Made by a program: the position numbers and the translations under genes. DNA of 9,500 bases from CADCTB01 sp035494015 (GTDB lineage Bacteria; Actinomycetota; Acidimicrobiia; Acidimicrobiales; AC-14): assembly GCA_035494015.1 (NCBI GenBank), contig DATJHJ010000099.1, positions 1-9,500 of the forward strand, read 5' to 3'. Numbering within the stretch: the stretch's first letter is position 1; each line of letters starts with the position of its first letter. Positions 1-5,122 of the stretch are shown here, in pieces. The notes beneath the pieces were generated by a model. It searched no databases, had not been told where the DNA came from, and saw only the letters and a list, made by a program, of their open reading frames with translations.

Positions 1-60
1 TGTCCCCCGCTCAGGGGGCCGCTCGGGCCCTGTCCCCCGCTCGGGTGGCCGCTCGGGCCC
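1..60. repeat. Two tandem copies of a 30-bp repeat, in frame inside glmM
   Basis: Bases 1-30 and 31-60 are direct copies that differ at only two positions (13 and 16 of the unit). Each unit is 30 bp, a multiple of three, and encodes ten residues on the minus strand (GPSGHPSGGQ, then GPSGPLSGG plus a cut codon). Each unit also has a weaker 15-bp internal periodicity built on CCGAGCGG. The array may continue to the left of the window. Confidence 0.9.
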
Positions 61-167
61 TGGCCGATCACCCGGGCTGCGGCCCGGCCGAGGGCGAGAA
101 CCAGTTCGGGCGTCAGCTCGGCGTTGGCCACACCGCGGACGCCGTCAGTACCGAACCGGAGGGTCAC
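1..167 (-). CDS. glmM: Phosphoglucosamine mutase, N-terminal part (runs off the left edge)
   Basis: GlmM interconverts glucosamine-6-phosphate and glucosamine-1-phosphate in the cytoplasm, on the way to UDP-GlcNAc and peptidoglycan. Only 55 codons are present. The GTG at 165-167 opens a protein reading VTLRFGTDGVRGVANAELTP, which holds the RFGTDGVRG signature of bacterial GlmM, followed by the helix ELVLALGRAAARVIG. The phosphoserine loop lies beyond the window. A GGAGG ribosome binding site (177-181) sits 9 nt before the GTG, and the gene follows rpsI by 16 nt, the usual actinobacterial rplM-rpsI-glmM order. Oddly, residues 36-55 are a glycine/proline/serine segment made by a tandem 30-bp repeat, where relatives normally go quickly into the next beta strand (VVVGRDTR type). 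The frame stays open to the edge. I am sure of the family; whether the repeat is harmless or disruptive cannot be told from this fragment. Confidence 0.9.
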   Translation of the reverse strand, partial: MTLRFGTDGVRGVANAELTPELVLALGRAAARVIGQGPSGHPSGGQGPSGPLSGG

Positions 168-176
168 CGAGGACCG

Positions 177-181
177 CCTCC
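177..181 (-). promoter_or_regulatory. Ribosome binding site of glmM
   Basis: On the minus strand the sequence is GGAGG, 9 nt before the GTG at 165-167. It fixes the GTG as the start, since the open frame shows no other start codon with comparable spacing and the signature RFGTDGVRG begins three residues later. It lies just past the rpsI stop codon, so both genes are probably on one transcript. Confidence 0.8.
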
Positions 182-183
182 GC

Positions 184-576
184 TTATCGCTTGGAGTACT
201 GGGGGGCCTTCCGGGCCTTTTTCAGGCCGTACTTCTTGCTTTCCTTCTCACGGGCGTCACGGGTGAGGAACCCGGCGCGCTTGAGGGTCGACCGCAGCTC
301 CTCGTCCAGGTTGACCAGGCCGCGGGCGATCCCGAGGCGCAGGGCGCCGGCCTGGCCCGAGATGCCGCCGCCGTCCATGGTGGCGTCCACGTCGTACGTC
401 TCGTTGAGCGTGGTCAGCCGCAGCGGCTCGGTGACGATCATCCGGTGCGTCTCCGACGGGAAGTAGTTCTCGATCGGGCGCTTGTTGACGGTGATGACGC
501 CGGTGCCGGGGCGGATGCGCACGCGGGCCACCGCTTCCTTGCGACGGCCGGTGGACTGGGTGAGAGGCTTGGGCAC
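184..576 (-). CDS. rpsI: Small ribosomal subunit protein uS9
   Basis: uS9 is a 30S head protein whose C-terminal tail reaches the P-site tRNA. The 130-residue product has the family pattern throughout: TGRRKEAVARVRIRPGTG near the N-terminus, a central GGGISGQAGALRLGIARGL segment at about residues 69-87, and the basic tail KKARKAPQYSKR ending in the invariant SKR. The length matches bacterial uS9 without the extra N-terminal region some actinobacteria carry. The start is GTG at 574-576, preceded by AAGGAA about 5 nt away (VPKPLTQS; residue 1 is read as formyl-Met). It begins 11 nt after the rplM stop and ends 16 nt before glmM, so rplM-rpsI-glmM is a probable operon. Confidence 0.97.
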   Translation of the reverse strand: MPKPLTQSTGRRKEAVARVRIRPGTGVITVNKRPIENYFPSETHRMIVTEPLRLTTLNETYDVDATMDGGGISGQAGALRLGIARGLVNLDEELRSTLKRAGFLTRDAREKESKKYGLKKARKAPQYSKR

Positions 577-587
577 GAAGTTCCTTG

Positions 588-1046
588 TTACTGGCCGCGC
601 TCGCGAGCGACGGCGCCGGCGAGGGCGAGGGGCTCGGGCAGCTGGGCGGCGTGGGGATGGGTCGGCCCGGCGTACACCTTGAGCTTCTTGAGCATGGCGC
701 GGCCGAGGGGGCCCTTGGGCAGCATGCCCCGGACCGCCTTGCGCACCATTTCCTCCGGCCGCTCGCTCATCATCTCGGTGTAGGACCGCTGCTTCAGGCC
801 GCCCGGGTAACCCGAGTGGCGGTAGGCGACCTTCTTGGCCTCCTTGTTCGAGGTCAGCACGACCTTGGAGGCGTTGACCACGATCACGTGGTCACCCGTG
901 TCCATGTGGGGGGCGAAGTTGGGATTGTGCTTGCCGCGCAGCAGCCGGGCCACCTCGGACGACATGCGCCCGAGGACCAGGCCCTCGGCGTCGACCAGGT
1001 GCCAGGCGCGCTGGACGTCCGATGGTTTTGGGGAGAAGGTGCGCAC
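588..1046 (-). CDS. rplM: Large ribosomal subunit protein uL13
   Basis: uL13 binds 23S rRNA early in 50S assembly and is nearly always paired with uS9, as here. The 152-residue protein starts MRTFSPKPSDVQRAWHLVDA, the usual actinobacterial opening, and continues with VLGRMSSEVARLLRGKHNPN, a HMDTGDHVIVVNA strand, the family signature region YRHSGYPGGLKQ at about residues 75-86, and KAVRGMLPKGPLGRAMLKKLKVY at about residues 103-125. The C-terminus (about 10 residues rich in Ala, Leu and Pro) is slightly longer than average. The start is GTG at 1044-1046. It has no Shine-Dalgarno match; instead a TACACT box lies 9 nt upstream, so a leaderless or near-leaderless message is possible. It is only 22 nt from the stop of the upstream gene, so read-through from there is also possible. 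Confidence 0.97.
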   Translation of the reverse strand: MRTFSPKPSDVQRAWHLVDAEGLVLGRMSSEVARLLRGKHNPNFAPHMDTGDHVIVVNASKVVLTSNKEAKKVAYRHSGYPGGLKQRSYTEMMSERPEEMVRKAVRGMLPKGPLGRAMLKKLKVYAGPTHPHAAQLPEPLALAGAVARERGQ

Positions 1047-1055
1047 CGGGGGAAG

Positions 1056-1061
1056 AGTGTA
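1056..1061 (-). promoter_or_regulatory. Possible -10 box for rplM (leaderless or very short leader)
   Basis: On the minus strand TACACT lies 9 nt upstream of the rplM GTG. It fits the actinobacterial TAnnnT -10 pattern, and no ribosome binding site is seen between it and the start. No good -35 hexamer stands at 16-18 nt. This is an inference from spacing and from the missing Shine-Dalgarno sequence. Confidence 0.35.
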
Positions 1062-1068
1062 GTCGGGT

Positions 1069-1905
1069 TTACGGATTCCGGAGCCAGGAGCGCAGCTGGA
1101 GGCCCAGCCAGGGCTTGCGCCCCCACGCCAGCATCTTGCCCTTGCCGATGGCCGGCCACTGGCTGATCCGGGCCCACGCCACCAGCAGGTAGGCCTCGGG
1201 GTCGACCGACAGGTGGACGTCGACCGGGCCCTGGGGCGAGTTCTCGACCGAGAAGTCGCCGTTGGCGAAGCGCAGCCAGGACGTGCTGTCGGTGCCCCGC
1301 AGCCGGACCTGGAAGCGGGCCCTTTTGCTCGCCCCCGCGTCGCTGACCATGGCTCGGCCCAGGGCGTTCAGCGAGGGGTAGATGAACCCGTCCACGATCA
1401 TGGCCGCGTGGCTGCGCTCGATCGGCCACGGTACGCCCTCGGCCCGGGCGATGTCCCAGCCGTGGACGGTCAGCTCGTTCAGGATGTGGCAGGTCAGGCT
1501 GGACATCGGCAGCTGGGTGCCGGCCACGATCCACACCCGAGACGCGTCCTCACCCGCCTTCTCCGCCGTTTCCAGGGCGGCCAGCAGGCGGGCCAGGCTC
1601 TCGTCCAGCCGGTCGGCGATCTCGCCGAGGGGGCGGTGGCCCTCCCCGGCGACCATCACCCTGGTCAGGTTGGGCATGTCCCAGATGTCCTCGAGCAGGT
1701 TGCCGCCGCCCTGGGTCATGGCATGGACCACGTCGGCGGCGTGGGAGACGTGCTGCGCCACCTCGGTCACGTCCCACGCGCCCAAGGCCGGGGCGTCCGG
1801 CTTTTGGGCGGCGCGGATCAGGGCGCTGAACCGGGGGCCGGCCTTGGCCACCGCCGCTCGTGCCGCCGACCAGTCGACCCGGGTCCCCAGCGCAGTCGCA
1901 GTCAC
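1069..1905 (-). CDS. Maleylpyruvate isomerase-family mycothiol-dependent enzyme (DinB-like fold, SCP2-like C-terminal half)
   Basis: The protein has 278 residues. The N-terminal half matches the MDMPI_N/DinB four-helix fold: AWDVTEVAQHVSHAADVV at about 43-60 and LNELTVHGWDIARAEG at about 142-157. His52, Glu144 and His148 stand where the zinc ligands of the Corynebacterium glutamicum maleylpyruvate isomerase are reported (from memory), so a metal site is likely. Residues from about 195 to the end (beta-rich, with DVHLSVDPEAYLLVAWARIS) look like the SCP2-type domain often fused to this family. Characterised relatives use mycothiol to isomerise maleylpyruvate or transfer the thiol; the substrate here is unknown. 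The GTG start at 1903-1905 is forced by an in-frame stop four codons upstream. It has no ribosome binding site, but TAACCT lies exactly 6 nt before it. It lies between the helicase and rplM with no link to aromatic catabolism genes. Confidence 0.8.
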   Translation of the reverse strand: MTATALGTRVDWSAARAAVAKAGPRFSALIRAAQKPDAPALGAWDVTEVAQHVSHAADVVHAMTQGGGNLLEDIWDMPNLTRVMVAGEGHRPLGEIADRLDESLARLLAALETAEKAGEDASRVWIVAGTQLPMSSLTCHILNELTVHGWDIARAEGVPWPIERSHAAMIVDGFIYPSLNALGRAMVSDAGASKRARFQVRLRGTDSTSWLRFANGDFSVENSPQGPVDVHLSVDPEAYLLVAWARISQWPAIGKGKMLAWGRKPWLGLQLRSWLRNP

Positions 1906-1911
1906 GGCGTC

Positions 1912-1917
1912 AGGTTA
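1912..1917 (-). promoter_or_regulatory. Possible -10 box giving a leaderless message for the MDMPI-family gene
   Basis: On the minus strand TAACCT is followed by 6 nt and then the GTG start codon. This is the spacing expected if transcription begins at the first base of the start codon. No Shine-Dalgarno sequence lies near the start (a GGAGG at the helicase stop is about 28 nt away, too far). The -35 region is weak. The inference rests on the TAnnnT pattern and the spacing. Confidence 0.4.
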
Positions 1918-1931
1918 ACAGTGTTCAGCTT

Positions 1932-4040
1932 TCACCTCCAGAGGCCGGCCAGCATTCCGTCGACCGCAGCCAGGCCGCCTTCGACCACCCCGCCGGCGGC
2001 CCCGTCGAGGGCGGCGTCGTCGTACTCGGGCCGCCCCTCGACGTGGGCCTCGTCCATCAGCGACCGGACCGCAGGCGACAGGAACCGGCTGGCCTGGGCC
2101 AAGCTGTGGGCGTCGGCTAGGGGGCGCTTGCGGTGGTGGTACCGCAGGGGGACGTTGACCTCCAGGACCGAGCGGGCCCGGGTGACGGCGACGTACATGA
2201 GCCGCCGCTCCTCCTCGATGCCCTCGATGTCGCCGGTGGCCATGTCGGAGGGGAACATTCCGTCGCTGGCGTGCAGGACGTGGATGACCTCCCACTCCCC
2301 GCCCTTGGCCGAGTGGACGGTGGACAGGACCAGCCAGTCCTCGTCGAGCAGCGGCGGGCCGGCTAGGTCGGCGGTTGACGACGGCGGGTCCAGCGTGAGG
2401 TCGCCGACGAACCGGCCCCGGGACGGGGCGGCGGCCGCCACCCCCTCCAGCTGCTCAAGGTCGGCCAGCCGGGCCGGCACGCTGTCGTAGGTGCGCTCCA
2501 CGATCGGGCCGAGCCACCGCCGCAGCCGCTCGACCTGCACCGCCGGCGGCGGGGTGGCGCCGCCGGGAAGGGAGCCGTCGGCGCAGTCGGCCAGGGCGGC
2601 CCGCAGCCCGGCCAGCTCCTCCCGGGCCGCCGCCGGCACGCGGGGCGGGGCGGCGAGGAGCCGGGCCAGGGGCGTGACCGCCGGGTCTCCGCCCCGGGCC
2701 GTGTCCAGCTCGCCCATGACCCGCCGGGCCGTAGCCGCCCCCACGCCCTCCAGCAGCTGGAGGGTGCGGAACCAGGCCAGCTCGTCGAAGGGATTGTCGA
2801 GGACCCGCAGCAGGGCCAGGAGATCCTTCACGTGGGCCGCTTCCAGGAACTTCAGCCCGCCGTATTTCACGTACGGGACGTTGCGCCGGGTCAGGTGGAG
2901 CTCGAGCAGGTCCGAGTGGTGGGAGGCCCGGAACAGCACCGCCTGGTCGTGGAGGGCGACGCCGGCATCGCGATGGGCCAGCACCGAGTCACAGACCGCG
3001 GCCGCCTCCGCCTCTTCGTCCCCGCAGGTGCGCAGGACCGGGCGGCGCCGGCCCGTGCGGTCCGACCACAGCACCTTGTCCATGGCCGTCCCGACCGTGG
3101 CCTCGGCCATGACCGCGTTGGCCACGGCCACGATGGGCGGTGTCGACCGGTAGTTCTGCTCCAGGCGGACCACGGTGGTGCCCGGGAACCGGTCCGGGAA
3201 GGCCAGGATGTTGCGGCTGCTGGCGGCCCGGAAGCCGTAGATGGCCTGGGCGTCGTCGCCCACCACGGTCAGCCCGGCGCCGCCGGGCCGCAGCAGGGCC
3301 AGGATGTCGGCCTGCAGGGTGTTCGTGTCCTGGTACTCGTCGACCAGGACGTGGTCGAACATCTGCTCAAGCAGGCCGGGGACCGCGCCCAGGGCCCGCC
3401 AGCACAGCAGCAGGTCGTCGTAGTCGAGGAGCTGGCGCTCGCGCTTGCGCACCGTGTACGCCTCGAACACGGCGCGCACCCCGTCGGCCTCGCTCGCGCA
3501 CCACGGGAACCACCGGTCGAGCACCACCGGGAGCCGCTCCCCGGTGTTGACCACCCGGTCGTAGATGGAGGCCAGCGTGGAGGCCCGGGGCGACCGGCGG
3601 GCCGGGCCGGAGGCACCGCCGGCGTTGTGGTGGAGCCCGAGGTCGGAGCGGACCATGCCCAGCAGCTCGGCCACGTCGGCCTGGTCGAGGATGCTGAAGC
3701 CGGGGTCGAGGCCGAGGCGGCGACCGTGCAGCCGGAGCACCCGGTTGGCCACGGAATGGAACGTGCCCCCCCAGATGCGGCCGGCGGACCGCCGATCGGA
3801 GAGGCGACCGGCCCGGTTCAGCAGCTCCTGGGCCGCCCGCCGGCTGAACGTCATCAGGCACATTCGCTCGGGCTGGGCGCCATGGCGCAGCAGGTGGGCC
3901 ATGCGGTGGGCCAGGGTGCCCGTCTTGCCGCTCCCCGCGCCGGCAAGGACCAGCAGCGGCCCACCCTCGTGCTCCACGGCCAGGCGCTGCCGGTCGTTCA
4001 AGTCGAACATGTGTTTGGGAGCGTAGCGCGACGCGCGCAT
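1932..4040 (-). CDS. UvrD/PcrA-like superfamily 1A DNA helicase
   Basis: This is an ATP-driven 3'-5' DNA helicase or translocase of the UvrD/Rep type. Counting from the ATG at 4038-4040 (702 residues), the motifs are: Q motif FDLNDRQRLAV about 12-22; Walker A AGAGSGKT 33-40; motif Ia MTFSRRAA about 63-70; Walker B VDEYQDTN 233-240; motif III VVGDDAQAIYGFR 259-271; motif IV LEQNYRST 293-300; motif V STVHSAKGGEW about 573-583; motif VI EERRLMYVAVTRAR 610-623. All catalytic residues are present, so it should be active. There is no RecB-type nuclease or HRDC domain. The SAKGxEW, DGMFPSD and EERRLMYVAVTRA string recalls a short UvrD-like clade separate from PcrA/UvrD1; I give no symbol. The start is uncertain: TTG at 4062-4064 and ATG at 4008-4010 are alternatives, and none has a clear ribosome binding site. 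The first ATG keeps the RYAPKHMFDLN lead-in. Confidence 0.9.
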   Translation of the reverse strand: MRASRYAPKHMFDLNDRQRLAVEHEGGPLLVLAGAGSGKTGTLAHRMAHLLRHGAQPERMCLMTFSRRAAQELLNRAGRLSDRRSAGRIWGGTFHSVANRVLRLHGRRLGLDPGFSILDQADVAELLGMVRSDLGLHHNAGGASGPARRSPRASTLASIYDRVVNTGERLPVVLDRWFPWCASEADGVRAVFEAYTVRKRERQLLDYDDLLLCWRALGAVPGLLEQMFDHVLVDEYQDTNTLQADILALLRPGGAGLTVVGDDAQAIYGFRAASSRNILAFPDRFPGTTVVRLEQNYRSTPPIVAVANAVMAEATVGTAMDKVLWSDRTGRRRPVLRTCGDEEAEAAAVCDSVLAHRDAGVALHDQAVLFRASHHSDLLELHLTRRNVPYVKYGGLKFLEAAHVKDLLALLRVLDNPFDELAWFRTLQLLEGVGAATARRVMGELDTARGGDPAVTPLARLLAAPPRVPAAAREELAGLRAALADCADGSLPGGATPPPAVQVERLRRWLGPIVERTYDSVPARLADLEQLEGVAAAAPSRGRFVGDLTLDPPSSTADLAGPPLLDEDWLVLSTVHSAKGGEWEVIHVLHASDGMFPSDMATGDIEGIEEERRLMYVAVTRARSVLEVNVPLRYHHRKRPLADAHSLAQASRFLSPAVRSLMDEAHVEGRPEYDDAALDGAAGGVVEGGLAAVDGMLAGLWR

Positions 4041-4114
4041 GAACGGGCGACGTTGCGGGTACAAGCGCGGCGGGATCGTCTGTGGGCCCGCGGGTCGAGC
4101 AGCGGACCGTCAGA

Positions 4115-4120
4115 GAGGAG
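4115..4120 (+). promoter_or_regulatory. Ribosome binding site of the small coiled-coil gene
   Basis: GAGGAG stands 6 nt before the ATG at 4127-4129. It decides this start over an in-frame GTG-type codon at 4082, which has no such site. Confidence 0.75.
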
Positions 4121-4126
4121 AAAGCC

Positions 4127-4381
4127 ATGGTCGACGTCGCACCGCACCTGCAGGACCACGCCGTGGGGCTCGAGCTGGAGATCGTCGAGTTGGCCCGCCA
4201 GGCCGACCAGGCCGCCCACGAGGGTTGGCCCGAGCGGGAGGCCGAGCTGCGCCGGGAGCTGCAGGATCTGTACGGCGAACTGGCGTCGGTGGCCGAGCGG
4301 CTGACCGACGAGGTGGCGGCGGCCGCCCCCGCCCCCGAGGTAGCCGCCGAACCGGCGGCAGTGGCGACGGCGCGTCACTGA
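4127..4381 (+). CDS. Small hypothetical protein with a long amphipathic helix
   Basis: I do not recognise a family. The 84-residue product has three parts. A short N-terminal lead (MVDVAPHLQDHAVG) is followed by a charged helix from about residue 15 to 62, rich in Glu, Leu, Arg and Ala with heptad-like leucines (LELEIVELARQADQA, then REAELRRELQDLYGEL). A disordered Ala/Pro/Glu tail ends it. That pattern suggests a coiled coil, perhaps a small dimer or a partner of a larger protein. There is no signal peptide or membrane segment. GAGGAG lies 6 nt before the ATG, and the codon third positions are strongly G/C like the neighbours, both supporting a real gene. It is transcribed divergently from the helicase, about 86 nt apart, and precedes the YceI gene by 115 nt with an operator between, so it is probably not cotranscribed with YceI. 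Confidence 0.65.
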   Translation: MVDVAPHLQDHAVGLELEIVELARQADQAAHEGWPEREAELRRELQDLYGELASVAERLTDEVAAAAPAPEVAAEPAAVATARH

Positions 4382-4430
4382 GCGCAGCCCCGCTACCGGG
4401 GGCGGGAATGCTTCTGGTCGAGATCTGTTG

Positions 4431-4436
4431 TAGAGT
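4431..4436 (+). promoter_or_regulatory. Possible -10 box of the YceI gene
   Basis: TAGAGT fits the TAnnnT pattern and would start transcription near 4443, leaving a leader of about 54 nt to the ATG. Its last two bases are the first two of the palindrome at 4435-4454, so a protein bound there would block the polymerase. The -35 region is weak. Confidence 0.4.
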
Positions 4437-4454
4437 TCAACTAAGTAGTTGAAC
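4435..4454. promoter_or_regulatory. Perfect 20-bp palindrome, MarR-type operator candidate
   Basis: The sequence gttcaactaagtagttgaac has two exact 9-bp arms (GTTCAACTA and TAGTTGAAC) around a 2-bp centre. It is A/T-rich in a very G/C-rich neighbourhood. The TTGA/TCAA half-sites and overall length match the style of MarR-family operators, and YceI genes are known in other bacteria to sit near MarR-family regulators. It overlaps the proposed -10 box and transcription start of the YceI gene. No MarR gene lies in this window, so the regulator must be elsewhere. The palindrome is seen directly; the class of regulator is inferred. Confidence 0.65.
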
Positions 4455-4496
4455 CCTCATCTATCCCGCCCGAAAGCGGCGGAAAGGAGCCTGACG

Positions 4497-5066
4497 ATGG
4501 CCACGACCGCAGTTCGTGAGTACCAGGGAGTCACCATCCCCGAGGCCGGCACCTACGCCATCGACCGCGGGCACACCACGGTCGAGTTCGTCGGTCGCCA
4601 CCTGATGATCACCAAGGTGCGGGGCCGCTTCACCGACTTCGAGGGTCAGATCGTCATCGGCGACGACCCCGAGGCGTCCTCGGTCGAGGTCACGATCCAG
4701 ACGGCCAGCGTGTCCACGGCCGACGAGAACCGCGACGGGCACCTCCGGGGCGGCGACTTCCTCGACGTCGAGAAGTACCCGACGATCACCTTCCGGAGCA
4801 CGGACGTCTCGTTCAACCGGGACGGCACGGCCAAGGTCACCGGTGACCTCACCATCAAGGACGTCACCCGCCCCGTCACCCTGGACGTGGAGTTCGAGGG
4901 GGCCCAGCCCGACCCGTGGGGCGGCCAGCGCCTCGGCTTCTCGGCCAGCGCCGAGATCGACCGTGAGGACTGGGGCCTGACCTGGAACGTGGCCCTGGAG
5001 ACCGGCGGTGTGCTGGTCGGGCGCAAGATCCGCCTGGAGTTCAACGTCCAGGCCGTCAAGCAGTAA
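4497..5066 (+). CDS. YceI-family lipocalin-like protein
   Basis: YceI proteins form a beta-barrel that binds long isoprenoid chains such as polyprenyl or quinone-type lipids; the physiological role is often unclear. The 189-residue product has the family's course: GTYAIDRGHTTVEFVGRHLMITKVRGRF at about residues 18-45, a SVEVTIQTASVSTADENRDGHLRGGDFLDVEKYP stretch at about 62-95, ITFRSTDV, then GDLTIKDVTRPVTLDVEF at about 120-137 and GFSASAEIDREDWGL near 149-163. There is no signal peptide, so this is the cytoplasmic actinobacterial form and not the periplasmic Escherichia coli type. AAAGGAG (4483-4489) stands 7 nt before the ATG at 4497, which excludes the upstream in-frame ATG-like start near 4449 that lies inside the operator. 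It is alone on the plus strand with its own operator-promoter and converges on truA. Confidence 0.93.
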   Translation: MATTAVREYQGVTIPEAGTYAIDRGHTTVEFVGRHLMITKVRGRFTDFEGQIVIGDDPEASSVEVTIQTASVSTADENRDGHLRGGDFLDVEKYPTITFRSTDVSFNRDGTAKVTGDLTIKDVTRPVTLDVEFEGAQPDPWGGQRLGFSASAEIDREDWGLTWNVALETGGVLVGRKIRLEFNVQAVKQ

Positions 5067-5078
5067 CCCCCCCCCCCC
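5067..5078. repeat. Run of twelve C directly after the YceI stop codon
   Basis: Twelve consecutive C follow the TAA at 5064-5066. The tract is outside both coding regions, between the YceI stop and the truA 3' end. It may be a site of slippage or a sequencing weak point; the true length is uncertain. Confidence 0.85.
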
Positions 5079-5083
5079 GTTTT

Positions 5084-5122
5084 GGCTGCAGTTAACCCCC
5101 GTATTGCCGGGTAACTGCAGCC
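5084..5122. terminator. Long inverted repeat between the convergent YceI and truA genes
   Basis: The left arm starts ggctgcagtta at 5084 and pairs with taactgcagcc ending at 5122. With one bulged A and three further G-C pairs, about 14 pairs form around a loop of about 10 nt. It could stop transcription from both sides. Neither side has a proper U-run after the stem: the minus strand continues AAAAC then the G-run, the plus strand AGATCG. The stop codon of truA (5092-5094) lies within the stem. The structure is visible; the terminator role is inferred. Confidence 0.5.

Noticed and set aside
1..60. Possible CRISPR array or mobile-element end in the 30-bp repeats
   Set aside because: The copies touch with no spacer, there are only two, and they keep the glmM reading frame.
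1213..2490. Plus-strand open frame of about 425 codons opposite the MDMPI-family gene and the end of the helicase gene
   Set aside because: It spans two real minus-strand genes and their spacer, and the product is compositionally biased. It is an artefact of G+C-rich third positions.
2832..4304. Long plus-strand open frame opposite the helicase
   Set aside because: It is the complement of a gene with complete helicase motifs. Its product is low-complexity and rich in Gly, Val, Ala and His, with no domain. High G+C makes such antisense frames long.
5067..5078. Phase-variable tract switching YceI on and off
   Set aside because: The C-run begins after the stop codon, so length changes cannot shift the YceI frame.
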